Assembly (NCBI GenBank): GCA_937950315.1
Contig: CALFDU010000105.1
Location: 1 to 64,000 of the forward strand
DNA: 64,000 nt
From: an uncultured Saprospiraceae bacterium
GTDB taxonomy: Bacteria; Bacteroidota; Bacteroidia; Chitinophagales; Saprospiraceae
Direction: 5' to 3'
Made by a program: the position numbers and the translations under genes. The notes under the pieces were generated by a model that worked only from the letters and a program-made list of their open reading frames with translations, was not told the DNA's origin and ran no database searches. This document shows positions 17,422 to 25,816 of this stretch, in pieces (positions within the stretch are counted from its first letter, which is position 1; the number at the start of each line of letters is the position of its first letter).

Positions 17422-18495
17422 ATGTTGAAATACATTATTACAAGTTTATTAGTAGCAGCAACTCTATTTAGCTACGCGCAGGATGTTGAAGATGAAGTAG
17501 GTTTCATCTATATCAAAGCAGAATATTTATTGGAAACCCAAAGATATTCTGAAGCAATCAAACAATTTGACGAAGTGATCAGAATACAATCAGATTACAA
17601 AGATGCTTTACTTAAAAGAGCAGAAGCCAAATACGCGATGGCTTCATTCAGGGGAGTGAGAGAAGATGTCATGAATTACATAAAAACCAAAGGAGTAAGT
17701 GGAGCAGCATTGACGATGCTTGGATTGACCGATTACAGACAGGGCAATTATGAAGCAGCACTCAACTCTCTAAATACCGCCTTGGCCTGCGGATCATCTG
17801 ATGCAGAATTATACTTTGCAAGAGGTGAATCTCAGCTGGCGCTGGATATGTTTGCAGATGCTTGTGGCAACTGGAACCATGCGGCTGCAATGGGACACAA
17901 CAAAGCAAGATTGCAAGCAAATAAATATTGTGGAGACGTTGTGGCAAACAAGCCCAACTCAGGGCCAAGACCAATGCCAGGTCAAGGATCTGCAGGTGGA
18001 ACTACCTCTTCTACTCCGACACAATCAACCCCGATTCCTACCAAGCCAGGGAATACAGGTGGCACAGGTTCTGTACCAAAACCAACAGGCGGACCGATTC
18101 CGACAAAACCTGGTTCAACAACAGACAGCGGCATGGGTGGACAAGATGAAGTCATTGTACCAGAAAAACCAACCCAACCATTTGATAATTCAGTAAATGA
18201 AATAGAAGTGGATGAGGACCTTACCTTGATAATCAAAAATGGATTAGGAGGAAGAGAATTGATCCAACAGCCAAATATTTTGATTTTATCAGATGAAGGA
18301 GGTACTGTGGCGATTGACATCGTGGTGAACGAAAGAGGAAGAGTGGATAGCGCAGAATTGAATACCACTGCATCTACACTGAGAACAGCAAGCATCATTT
18401 CATTGGCAACCAGAAAGGCCAAAGAATTTTGGTTTGAAAAATCAGAGTGGGATGAAATGGAAGGAACCATCCTATTTGTCATATCGGGCAGATAG
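17422..18495 (+). CDS. Secreted TPR protein with TonB-C-like terminal domain
   Basis: Encodes 357 residues: signal peptide (to about 19), three or four TPR repeats over 25-165 (EVGFIYIKAEYLLETQRYSE and following), a 75-residue linker rich in Pro, Gly and Thr with repeated PIPTKPG units, and a C-terminal alpha/beta domain of about 90 residues. The end (TVAIDIVVNERGRVDSAEL, then AKEFWF) resembles the fold of TonB C-terminal domains, whose usual role is binding outer-membrane receptors. No N-terminal anchor typical of TonB is present. It is 86 bp after the M1 peptidase gene and may share its transcript, which a strong terminator ends at 18555. Confidence 0.7.
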   Translation: MLKYIITSLLVAATLFSYAQDVEDEVGFIYIKAEYLLETQRYSEAIKQFDEVIRIQSDYKDALLKRAEAKYAMASFRGVREDVMNYIKTKGVSGAALTMLGLTDYRQGNYEAALNSLNTALACGSSDAELYFARGESQLALDMFADACGNWNHAAAMGHNKARLQANKYCGDVVANKPNSGPRPMPGQGSAGGTTSSTPTQSTPIPTKPGNTGGTGSVPKPTGGPIPTKPGSTTDSGMGGQDEVIVPEKPTQPFDNSVNEIEVDEDLTLIIKNGLGGRELIQQPNILILSDEGGTVAIDIVVNERGRVDSAELNTTASTLRTASIISLATRKAKEFWFEKSEWDEMEGTILFVISGR

Positions 18496-18514
18496 TGGTC
18501 TTTGAGGCTCAGAC

Positions 18515-18555
18515 AAAAAAACATATCACAACATTGGTTGTGATATGTTTTTTTT
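18515..18555 (+). terminator. Rho-independent terminator
   Basis: CATATCACAAC (18522-18532) pairs perfectly with GTTGTGATATG (18537-18547) around a 4-nt loop. Eight T follow and a run of A precedes, so it could work on both strands. It ends the M1 peptidase/TPR unit. Confidence 0.9.
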
Positions 18556-18637
18556 GCCCCTATTTCACGTGTTTGTTCGCCAAAAAGGGCCTCTCAGTAT
18601 CTTTATGTACATCATTTTCAATTGAATGCTTAAAAAG

Positions 18638-18668
18638 TTGGTGAAATCATAACATATTACTATTTTTG
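18638..18668 (+). promoter_or_regulatory. Promoter giving a near-leaderless mRNA
   Basis: TTG (18638-18640), 20-bp spacer and TATTTTTG (18661-18668) match the Bacteroidota -33/-7 consensus. Only five bases separate the -7 box from the ATG at 18674, so the transcript should begin at or next to the start codon. Confidence 0.6.
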
Positions 18669-18673
18669 CTAAT

Positions 18674-19111
18674 ATGTCTAGAATACTATTCTTAGGAACA
18701 CACGATAGATTTAGAAGTAAGTTTGCTTGCCTCTACTTTAATTCGCTTTGCAGGGAGAAAAATCTTCCTATGCGTGGGCTTTCTGCAGGATTTAATATTT
18801 CACTGGACAAAAGGAAACTCAAAAAAACCAACCCAGCCTTAGATTACCTAGGATATCTTGGTTTGCTGATTGAAGACGATGACTTGAGACCTACACAACT
18901 TACAGATGTGTATATCAATGCGGCAGACAAAATCATCTGTATGAACATGGAAGAGCATCTTACCATGATGCGCAAAACGTTTCCAGAGCAAGTCAAAAAA
19001 TCAACGTACTGGCACTTTGCCGACGAGTTTGAAAAGACACCATGGAGAACGCTTACCTTGATACAAAAGGAAGTCGATCATCTGATGGCCGGTCTCGAAG
19101 TACTTGCATAA
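18674..19111 (+). CDS. Low-molecular-weight phosphatase-like protein lacking the nucleophile
   Basis: Encodes 145 residues. The opening ILFLGTHDRFRSKFACLYFN aligns with the P-loop region of low-molecular-weight tyrosine phosphatases and arsenate reductases (C-x5-R-S). The nucleophilic Cys is Gly (G8) while Arg (R14) and Ser (S15) are kept. A later DEFEKTPW segment takes the place of the DPY/DPF general-acid loop and still has Asp. Without the Cys it cannot form the phospho-enzyme, so it may bind phosphate or phosphoproteins without hydrolysis. It has its own near-leaderless promoter and precedes surE by 76 bp. An alternative is a divergent family with another chemistry. Confidence 0.7.
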   Translation: MSRILFLGTHDRFRSKFACLYFNSLCREKNLPMRGLSAGFNISLDKRKLKKTNPALDYLGYLGLLIEDDDLRPTQLTDVYINAADKIICMNMEEHLTMMRKTFPEQVKKSTYWHFADEFEKTPWRTLTLIQKEVDHLMAGLEVLA

Positions 19112-19187
19112 ATTTCTCTTTATCAAGTTTCTCTTATCTCTCCTGTATTTAACGTAATTTCACGGCCAATTAAACCGTTCATTAAAC

Positions 19188-19964
19188 ATGTCGAATAGAA
19201 TAAAGATATTGGTTACCAATGATGATGGCATCACAGCGCCAGGCATCGCAGCCCTTGTGGAAGTAGCAAAAGAATTTGGAGATATATTGGTGGTTGCGCC
19301 AGATAGTCCGCAATCTGGCCAAGGACACGCCATCACCATCTACGATCCTATCAGATTGAAGAAGTCAGATCAGTTTCCAGGTATCGAAGCATATGAATGC
19401 TCAGGTACACCTGTTGATTGTGTCAAACTTGCAAAAAATGTAATACTGAATGATGTGAAACCAGACTTATGTATTTCTGGAATCAATCATGGAGGAAATG
19501 CAGGAGTAAATATTATTTACTCAGGAACGATGTCAGCGGCAATGGAAGCGAGCATCGAAGGGATTCCATCTATTGGTTTTTCTAATAGAAACTTTGCTTC
19601 TGATGCCGACTTTACTGCTTCAAAATTTTACGCAAAAAAAATCATCCAGGCGGTATTAGAAAATGAATTGGTAGAGACGAAATTACTAAACGTAAATATC
19701 CCCAATCTTCCACTTGAAGAAATCAAAGGGATAAAAGTTTGTACTCAAGCGAATGCCATGTGGGTGGAAGACTATGTGGAAGGAGAAGACCCAAGAGGAG
19801 GAAAATATTATTGGCTTGCAGGAAAATTTGTAGATAGAGATCCGGACAATCATGGCGGCGACGTACGAGCGTTGACAACAGGCTATGTTTCGGTCGTACC
19901 ATCGATGCACGATCTTACAAAATTTGAAGCAATCCCTGAATTAAAATATATGGAAGAGCTATGA
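19188..19964 (+). CDS. surE: 5'/3'-nucleotidase SurE
   Basis: Encodes 258 residues, the usual SurE length. The metal site opens with ILVTNDDGITAPGI (Asp12, Asp13), then VVAPDSPQSGQGHAIT with the conserved Ser, and SGINHGGNAGVNIIYSGTM with the metal-binding Asn. SurE removes the phosphate from nucleoside 5'- and 3'-monophosphates in the cytosol and supports stationary-phase survival. It is the first gene of a compact unit: its TGA overlaps the ATG of the next frame by 4 bp (ATGA), a classic coupled arrangement, and lpxB follows. Confidence 0.95.
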   Translation: MSNRIKILVTNDDGITAPGIAALVEVAKEFGDILVVAPDSPQSGQGHAITIYDPIRLKKSDQFPGIEAYECSGTPVDCVKLAKNVILNDVKPDLCISGINHGGNAGVNIIYSGTMSAAMEASIEGIPSIGFSNRNFASDADFTASKFYAKKIIQAVLENELVETKLLNVNIPNLPLEEIKGIKVCTQANAMWVEDYVEGEDPRGGKYYWLAGKFVDRDPDNHGGDVRALTTGYVSVVPSMHDLTKFEAIPELKYMEEL

Positions 19965-20284
19965 GAAACAATTCCCCGTACAACAAAATCATGATTGGTA
20001 TCCTAGTGGGAGCCATCTACCCTATTCTTGCATTTGTGGTAATCGAACAGATTTTCATATTGCTGACCAAGGCAGAATTGATTGCAGATGTGGGAAATGG
20101 GCTTGGTTCTGATCGACGTACAAGAACTATGTATTTGTTCTCATTGGTAGCGGCCATCTTGCCGCTCCAAATTTTCAACAACCGAAGATTTGATGAGACC
20201 GTGAGAGGTTTTATGTTACCGATGGCTATTTATATTGGCGCATGGGTATGGAAGTATTGGTCTTACTTAATGGCACACTTTTAA
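19961..20284 (+). CDS. Small inner-membrane protein between surE and lpxB
   Basis: Encodes 107 residues with three predicted membrane segments (about 10-34, 52-68 and 83-102) and short loops; KNR-type charges lie between them (SDRRTRT, NNRRFDE). No family was recognised. It overlaps surE by 4 bp and ends just before lpxB, so its product is expected at the cytoplasmic membrane where LpxB acts. A link with lipid A synthesis is suggested by position only. Confidence 0.7.
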   Translation: MRNNSPYNKIMIGILVGAIYPILAFVVIEQIFILLTKAELIADVGNGLGSDRRTRTMYLFSLVAAILPLQIFNNRRFDETVRGFMLPMAIYIGAWVWKYWSYLMAHF

Positions 20285-20295
20285 AATAGCCTGTT

Positions 20296-21378
20296 ATCAA
20301 ATACTACATCATAGCAGGAGAAGCCTCGGGTGACATCTATGGAGCTCAATTAATGTCAGCCTTAAAGGCAAATGATCAAAATGCTTCATTCAGGTTTTGG
20401 GGAGGTCAGAAAATGCTGGCAGTGGATTCCAATCAAGCAATGGACTACAAGCACACGGCATTCATGGGTTTCTGGGAGGTAATTAAAAATCTAGGAACCA
20501 TCCGAAAACATTTTGCATTCTGCAAAAAGGACATTGATGAATTTCAACCAGATAAGATCATTTATATAGACTACCCAGGATTCAATATGCGGATGGCAGA
20601 TTGGGCCAATCAACGAGACTACCACAACATTTACTTTGTAGCACCGCAGATCTGGGCTTGGAAAAAAAATCGCTATAAAAAAATAAAGAGAGACATCAAG
20701 CAACTCTTTGTCATCCTTCCATTTGAAAAAAACTTTTACCAAAAACTCGGGATAGAGGCCAATTATTTTGGTCACCCGCTCGAGGCAAATATTGATCAAA
20801 AGGCAATCAAAGAATTCAACCCACAATCGCTAAAAATTGCCATTCTGCCAGGGAGTAGAAAACAAGAGTTGCAAAAACATCTTCCCGTTTTTCAACAGGT
20901 CATCCGTTCGAGACCACAAGATCACTTTACCATTGCTATCGCCCCTGGCTTAAGCAAACAAGATATAAGAGCATATCTTCCAGACAACTTGTCCAACCTC
21001 AGTTTTGACAACAACAACCATAAGGTGATCAGAGAAGCAGACATTGCTTTGATCAAAAGTGGAACTTCTACATTGGAAACAGCATTGATAGGAACGCCTC
21101 AGATTGTCATTTATAAAACCTCCAGCCTATCCTATAATATTGCAAAACGCATTGTCAAGCTGTCACACATATCCCTCGTCAACATCATTGCACAAAAGGA
21201 AATAGTCAAAGAGCTCATCCAAGATGATTTCAATGTAGACCGAATCAATCAAGAAATAGAAAGCTTATTGTCGCGGGAAAAATTCAATAACATGATCCAA
21301 TCTTATACCGATCTAAGAAATGAATTGAAGGGCGATCAAGTATTTGAAGGAATAGCTAAGTCAATTGTCACTGCATAG
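20296..21378 (+). CDS. lpxB: Lipid-A-disaccharide synthase LpxB, non-standard start
   Basis: LpxB joins UDP-2,3-diacylglucosamine to lipid X to form the lipid A disaccharide at the inner membrane. Visible motifs are YYIIAGEASGDIYG (N-terminal Gly-rich loop), YPGFNMRMADWA, PQIWAWK, FGHPLEAN, LPGSRKQEL and KSGTSTLETAL, all in order. The first ATG (20353) lies after the GEASGD loop. Upstream in frame there is only CCT GTT ATC AAA TAC after a TAG at 20287, with no ATG, GTG or TTG. I place the start at the ATC at 20296, where relatives have the Met of MKYYIIAGEASGD. A sequencing error (ATG read as ATC) is the main alternative. From ATG 20353 the protein would have 341 residues and lack the conserved loop. 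Confidence 0.85.
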   Translation: MKYYIIAGEASGDIYGAQLMSALKANDQNASFRFWGGQKMLAVDSNQAMDYKHTAFMGFWEVIKNLGTIRKHFAFCKKDIDEFQPDKIIYIDYPGFNMRMADWANQRDYHNIYFVAPQIWAWKKNRYKKIKRDIKQLFVILPFEKNFYQKLGIEANYFGHPLEANIDQKAIKEFNPQSLKIAILPGSRKQELQKHLPVFQQVIRSRPQDHFTIAIAPGLSKQDIRAYLPDNLSNLSFDNNNHKVIREADIALIKSGTSTLETALIGTPQIVIYKTSSLSYNIAKRIVKLSHISLVNIIAQKEIVKELIQDDFNVDRINQEIESLLSREKFNNMIQSYTDLRNELKGDQVFEGIAKSIVTA

Positions 21379-21381
21379 ATA

Positions 21382-21816
21382 CTATTCATGAACCCCAGAA
21401 AAAGTCAGTGGACCACCTTCTACAAGAGGGCTCGCCAAGTCAATTATGCGCACAACTTCTTCGCCATCAAAATCAAAGCTCACAGAAATTTCTGATTCGC
21501 TCGGAAACGTTTGAACACAGACACAACAGAAAACAGACACCACTAATTCTTCACAAAGACTATTTAAAAATTCTGCAATGCCATCGAGATTCCTGGTATA
21601 AGGACAAGCGTCATTGTCTAAATCCAATAAAGTAAAGTTTTCCAATTCAGGATCGAGCATCGATTGAAGGGATTCATCATCAAGCGATTCTAAGGCAATC
21701 ATAAAATCAGCGCAATTCAAAGAAACTTCTGGTTCAATCAATAAAACCGAGTCTTCATTTCGGTTGCAAGCAAACAAGGTACTGACGAAAAGAAAAACAA
21801 AAGCGCATCTAACCAT
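21382..21816 (-). CDS. Hypothetical lipoprotein
   Basis: Encodes 144 residues. The signal peptide ends in a lipobox (FVSTLFACNRN), so the mature protein should be lipid-anchored. The rest is acidic and Cys-containing (DNDACPY, NSLCEELVVSVFCCVCVQ), with alternating strands near the end (ISVSFDFDGEEVVRIID). No family was recognised. Its stop lies 3 bp from that of lpxB on the other strand, with no terminator between. Upstream it is separated from the next minus-strand gene by a terminator, so it is transcribed alone. Confidence 0.65.
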   Translation of the reverse strand: MVRCAFVFLFVSTLFACNRNEDSVLLIEPEVSLNCADFMIALESLDDESLQSMLDPELENFTLLDLDNDACPYTRNLDGIAEFLNSLCEELVVSVFCCVCVQTFPSESEISVSFDFDGEEVVRIIDLASPLVEGGPLTFSGVHE

Positions 21817-21913
21817 TGCACAAAGATTAAGAAATTATTTCTAATAATTCATTTACAATATAGATAACGACTAAGTAGAAGAAACCGTTGGTACTTCATC
21901 ATGAAAAAGCATA

Positions 21914-21943
21914 TAAAAAAAGCCCTGTTGACATTTCAACAGG
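21914..21943 (-). terminator. Rho-independent terminator of the repeat-protein operon
   Basis: On the minus strand CCTGTTGA and TCAACAGG (21943-21936 and 21931-21924) form an 8-bp stem around a 4-nt loop and are followed by GC and seven T. It lies 53 bp after the T9SS protein gene. Confidence 0.8.
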
Positions 21944-21995
21944 ACTTACTTTTGCTTGACTCAAATAAAATAAAGGAATTCCAATTAGAATTTCT

Positions 21996-23225
21996 TTACA
22001 TCTTAATAAATTTATTTATACCGTGAATCAAACTTCCACGCACAACTGAATGATAAGCACCTTTAGGTAAGTCGCTCACATCCAATAAAAATCTATTGTT
22101 TCCATTCTGAATATTATGGCTTGATATGAAAACAATATTTCCTAATTCATCATAAATCATAACTTGCGCTATATCTTGTTTATCACTCAATAAGTCAATT
22201 GTAACAAAATCTTGACTTGGATTAGGATATGTAGAAATATTTACCAACTTCTCCAAGTCAACAATAGAAGAAGGATTGTTGGACCACAATGCAAAATCTC
22301 CATAGGCATCTGTCAATTGTGTTGTAATCACATTATCATTTCCACTTCCAGCGCCCAAAGAACTCCATGAAGAAGATGTTGCATCCCAATGGATCACTTC
22401 AATCTGATCTACCGCAATGACATTTGGATCTGCCGCTTCATTGACATCATCAAAGCTGATGGACAAAGATGTATTCGGTGAAACGACATAATCATTATTT
22501 CTTACGATCCAGAATCTGTCAACCAAATTCAATCCTGAATCATCACCATTTACCACATTGTTGGTCACATCTAGAGGCAAAGGAGAATTTGTTTCATCGG
22601 TTCCGAATGTACTAAGCAGCAAATAACCTTGTTCTCCTTCTCCTTGAGTATTCAATTCAAAAACTACAGGTAAGCTTACATCAAAGTCATTTACAAATGG
22701 AACTGTATATTGGCCTTCGGCTTCCTCTCCGACATCCCACCTTACAAATCCGTAGCTATCGGAGGTCTCTGCCCTGACACTTCCAGTTGAAGCTTGTAGT
22801 GCCGTATTCGCTGGATTCAATATGTGCAAAGTATTGGTATTTAAATCAATCACTCCATTATTCAAATTCACCGAGTTACCAATCCCAATCGTAGATTCTA
22901 AAATTACAGCTTGGTTTTCACGTAGAGACACATTATTGAAGAGTGTGTTAAAACCACCACCAATTGTCTGAACATCTCCGACCATTTCTACAGTTCCAGT
23001 TCCTGGATTCAAAGGATTGGTAGAAACGGTATTTAACCAGTCTCCTCCGATCTCTATCAACCCTTCATTAAAAATGACGCCTCCTTGATTGGTAAAGTCT
23101 CCTTGTATGTGCACCAATACATCTTGCTGAATTGTGATTTCAGCTCCATCATTGAATAGTTGCCCAATCGACTGCGAAACAAAAACAAATTGAATGATAC
23201 ATATTTTAAATATTATATTTTTCAT
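21996..23225 (-). CDS. Secreted protein with T9SS type A domain
   Basis: Encodes 409 residues from the ATG at 23225; a longer frame to 23309 would overlap the preceding gene and has no signal peptide. The mature protein starts with beta-helix-like strands (ITIQQDVLVHIQGDFTNQGG, then LIEIGGDWLNT), as in proteins that describe an added layer, and ends in a T9SS domain (ISTYPNPSQDFVTIDLL, then LPKGAYHSVV). The end is slightly atypical (GAYHSVVRGSL instead of GVYFVRV). It lies 10 bp after the 132-bp-repeat gene, so the pair is an operon. Likely surface-attached or released; exact role unknown. Confidence 0.75.
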   Translation of the reverse strand: MKNIIFKICIIQFVFVSQSIGQLFNDGAEITIQQDVLVHIQGDFTNQGGVIFNEGLIEIGGDWLNTVSTNPLNPGTGTVEMVGDVQTIGGGFNTLFNNVSLRENQAVILESTIGIGNSVNLNNGVIDLNTNTLHILNPANTALQASTGSVRAETSDSYGFVRWDVGEEAEGQYTVPFVNDFDVSLPVVFELNTQGEGEQGYLLLSTFGTDETNSPLPLDVTNNVVNGDDSGLNLVDRFWIVRNNDYVVSPNTSLSISFDDVNEAADPNVIAVDQIEVIHWDATSSSWSSLGAGSGNDNVITTQLTDAYGDFALWSNNPSSIVDLEKLVNISTYPNPSQDFVTIDLLSDKQDIAQVMIYDELGNIVFISSHNIQNGNNRFLLDVSDLPKGAYHSVVRGSLIHGINKFIKM

Positions 23226-23235
23226 TGTTTGTATT

Positions 23236-24282
23236 TTAGTTTGGACAAGTAACAACATCATTAACAAGTTGGCCTTGCATATTAACGGTAACCCTATAGC
23301 AGTTCCCATTTGGAGAGGTTAAAATGATCCCTCTTGTGGGATCGTTGATATAAACATCACCATCTGCTATTTCTAGTTTTGCTGCTGGAACTGTTGTCCC
23401 CAATCCTACATTTCCATTTTCATTCACTCTCAATGCTGGCGTCATCGGGCTTGCTCCATCATTCAAGATATTCATCGTCGGTGCTCCGGCTGCTCCGACT
23501 ACCATGAATCTTGCCCCTGGCATTGTCGTTCCTACTCCAACTCGACCATCTTCGTTGACTCGGATCGCTGGATTCATCGGACTTGCTCCGTCGTTCAAGA
23601 TATTCATCGTCGGTGCTCCTGCTGCTCCGACCACCATGAATCTTGCACCAGGTGTCGTTGTTCCTACTCCTACTCGACCATCTTCGTTGACTCGGATCGC
23701 TGGATTCATCGGACTTGCTCCATCATTCAAGATATTCATCGTTGGTGCACCTGCTGCTCCGACCACCATGAATCTTGCACCTGGCATTGTCGTTCCTACT
23801 CCTACTCGACCATCTTCATTTACTCGGATCGCTGGATTCATTGGGTTTGTTCCATCGTTCAAGATATTCATCGTCGGTGCACCTGCTGCTCCTACTACCA
23901 TGAATCTTGCTCCTGGCATTGTCGTTCCAACTCCTACTCTCCCATCTTCGTTGACTCGGATCGCTGGATTCATCGGGTTTGCTCCATCGTTTAAGATATT
24001 CATCGTGGGTGCACCGGCATCTCCAATAACCATAAATTTGGCACCTGGCATCGTTGTTCCGATGCCAACTCTTCCGTTATCATTTACTCGCAATGCTGGA
24101 CTCATAGGATTTGTACCATCATGTAATACATTAAAAGCGGGAGCCCCTGCTTCTCCAACGACCATTAATTTGGCGCCAGGTGAGGAAGTACCAACACCAA
24201 CATTTTGAGCGGAAATAGAATTTAGTACCAAAAGACCAAAGGCTAAAGCCATAAAGACTTTCATGTTCATTAAATATTTCAT
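23236..24282 (-). CDS. Secreted protein of six 44-residue repeats (VGVGTT...NEDGR)
   Basis: Encodes 348 residues: signal peptide (ending SISAQ), six tandem 44-residue repeats (28-291) that start VGVGTTMPGARF and end RVNEDGR, a partial seventh unit (VGLGTTVPAAKLEI) and a unique tail with two Cys (NGNCYRV and VVTCPN). The VGIGTT.P..KL unit is widespread in Bacteroidota surface proteins and in phage tail-fibre-like proteins, where it forms a repetitive beta structure. Repeats 3-6 are almost identical, so they were amplified recently. No sorting domain is present. It heads an operon with the T9SS protein and lies behind a perfect Crp/Fnr-type site. Confidence 0.75.
   Translation of the reverse strand: MKYLMNMKVFMALAFGLLVLNSISAQNVGVGTSSPGAKLMVVGEAGAPAFNVLHDGTNPMSPALRVNDNGRVGIGTTMPGAKFMVIGDAGAPTMNILNDGANPMNPAIRVNEDGRVGVGTTMPGARFMVVGAAGAPTMNILNDGTNPMNPAIRVNEDGRVGVGTTMPGARFMVVGAAGAPTMNILNDGASPMNPAIRVNEDGRVGVGTTTPGARFMVVGAAGAPTMNILNDGASPMNPAIRVNEDGRVGVGTTMPGARFMVVGAAGAPTMNILNDGASPMTPALRVNENGNVGLGTTVPAAKLEIADGDVYINDPTRGIILTSPNGNCYRVTVNMQGQLVNDVVTCPN
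23410..24201 (-). repeat. Six tandem 132-bp repeats inside the repeat-protein gene
   Basis: The unit is 132 bp (44 codons), in frame, and 6 x 132 bp fills 792 bp exactly. Codon changes between units are few in repeats 3-6 and greater in repeats 1 and 2. Such an array can gain or lose units by slippage or recombination without shifting the frame. It also creates a long chance frame on the opposite strand (23504-24208). Confidence 0.95.
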
Positions 24283-24325
24283 TTTTTTGTTTGTTTAGAT
24301 GAATTAGGAATTCATATGTTGAAAA

Positions 24326-24333
24326 CAAAGCTA
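24326..24333 (-). promoter_or_regulatory. -7 box of the repeat-protein operon
   Basis: TAGCTTTG on the minus strand matches TAnnTTTG. No TTG is found at the usual -33 spacing; instead the palindrome at 24355-24370 reaches to that position. The predicted start point is near 24321, about 39 nt before the ATG. Confidence 0.5.
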
Positions 24334-24354
24334 AATGCTGACAAAATGAAATCT

Positions 24355-24370
24355 TGTGACTTTAGTCACA
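24355..24370. promoter_or_regulatory. Crp/Fnr-type operator, exact TGTGA-N6-TCACA
   Basis: TGTGACTTTAGTCACA has 7-bp perfect arms around a 2-bp centre and matches the Crp consensus exactly. Its centre (24362.5) is about 41 bp upstream of the predicted start point of the repeat-protein operon, the classic class II activator position. A Crp/Fnr gene ends 48 bp further upstream. Confidence 0.65.
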
Positions 24371-24417
24371 CATAGAAACTTAAATGAAATGTGGAAGTAT
24401 TCAGGCTTTTACTAAAT

Positions 24418-25059
24418 CTATAAAAATATAATCTCTTTGTTTTTTATTTCAATAAGCTTATCCTTTCTTAAAGATTGAAGCAACCTAGAAACTACCTCGC
24501 GTGAGGTAGATAGATCTCGAGCTATTTCTTTGTGAGTTAATCCAGTAATGACGTTGCTATTGCTATTGGCAATTTCTCTTTTTAGGTAATTTATCAATCG
24601 CGACTTGGTATCGTGGAAAGCCAAATTATCAATCGAGTTGATCAATTCATTGTATTTTGCATTGAATAAGTTGTAAGTGAAGGAATGTAGGAGATTATAT
24701 TCATTTAATAATTTGACAAATAAGTCTGTTGGAATGGCAAGTATTTTACTCTTTTCAACAACTACTCCTTTGATAGAACTTTTTTCATTTTTTAAGCAAG
24801 TTGTAATAGACATTACACAACTTTCGCCGCTATTGATGTAATACAATAAAATCTCATTGCCCAATTCATCCTCTCTATATATTTTGATGAGGCCATTCAA
24901 TAACAGAGGAATCACTTTTATGTAATCGTCAACATCCAAAATAACTTGATCTTCAGCAACATCCATGATGGTACCTACTTTCATTAGTTCAGTAATAAAT
25001 GCTTCTGAACGTTTAAATTCTGGGAATTTTGATTTTATTATTTCTGTAGTGATGTCCAT
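24418..25059 (-). CDS. Crp/Fnr-family transcriptional regulator
   Basis: Encodes 213 residues with a cyclic-nucleotide-binding-type beta roll (about 25-130: ILDVDDYIKVIPLLLNGLIK, then ILLYYINSGESCVMS) and a helix-turn-helix near 165-195 (HKEIARDLSTSREVVSRLLQ). The phosphate-binding RxAT motif of cAMP receptors is absent, and SGESCVMSITTC contains two Cys, so it may answer to redox state, a metal or another ligand rather than cAMP. It resembles the many Bacteroidota regulators with an SREVVSRLL recognition helix. It lies directly upstream of the palindrome and the repeat-protein operon and is the first candidate for their control. Confidence 0.88.
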   Translation of the reverse strand: MDITTEIIKSKFPEFKRSEAFITELMKVGTIMDVAEDQVILDVDDYIKVIPLLLNGLIKIYREDELGNEILLYYINSGESCVMSITTCLKNEKSSIKGVVVEKSKILAIPTDLFVKLLNEYNLLHSFTYNLFNAKYNELINSIDNLAFHDTKSRLINYLKREIANSNSNVITGLTHKEIARDLSTSREVVSRLLQSLRKDKLIEIKNKEIIFL

Positions 25060-25165
25060 TCAATGGTCTATTAATCTACAGAAAGATAATACAAATTTAT
25101 TGACGCCTAAAATTAATAGGTCCGTTCCATGACTTTATAAGCAAGAAATGGGCAAAAATAATTAG

Positions 25166-25816
25166 CTACAGATGCTTGGAAATCGAAAACTTGAATACCG
25201 TGTTTCCTTCTGGAGTTTTTTCTAACCCAATTTCGCCATTGTGTAAAGACACAACTCTTTTACAAATGGAAAGACCAATACCTGTTCCTTCTGTTTTTTT
25301 CTTTGATATTCTTATGAATGGTTTAAATATTTCCTCGGCATATATATAATCAATACCAATCCCATTATCCTCCACAGTAAAATTCCAGAAATTTTTTGAT
25401 TCACTAAAATCTACTTTGACGGTTGGGATTTCAGAGTTATTAAACTTTATCCCGTTATTAACCAAATTATAAAAAACCAATCCAATCAGTTGTTTGTAAA
25501 CCTTGATTTTGGTTTTAGGCAAGTTTAAATGAATGACTCCCTTATCTTTATTTGGGAATTTGATGTTATTCAATTTTTCTGTTACCAAAGTGTGTATGTC
25601 AACAAATTCAGCGGTAAGATTTTTCGAACCTGAAATAGCATAATCCAAAGTATCAACAATGAGTGACTCCATTCGATCTGTTGAAGTATCGATAAAATCC
25701 AAGTACTCTTTGCCTTTCTCACTGATCTTATCTGATTCTCTAAGCAGCAACAATTGTGAAAAACTCTTGATTCGTCGCAAAGGTCCTTTAAGGTCATGAG
25801 ACAACGCATAAGTAAA
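25166..25816 (-). pseudogene. Sensor histidine kinase core, 5' truncated and probably frameshifted
   Basis: The frame begins after a TAA at 25817-25819 and first reads FTYALSHDLKGPLRRI, the phospho-acceptor box, so dimer helix 1 and all sensor sequence are missing. The catalytic part is complete: N box (NLVNNGIKFNN), G1 (VEDNGIGID), F box (FKPFI) and G2 (TEGTGIGLSI). The only start available is a TTG at 25804, one codon before SHD. In the neighbouring frame the bases just upstream read GPIDN, so a single lost T in GATAATTT would restore IDNFTYALSHD, the normal context. I therefore read it as a kinase remnant. A short active kinase core translated from TTG is possible but unlikely. Confidence 0.6.

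Noticed and set aside
23504-24208. 234-codon plus-strand frame opposite the repeat-protein gene
   Set aside because: It is the complement of the 132-bp repeats; the repeat length being a multiple of three keeps the opposite frame open by chance.
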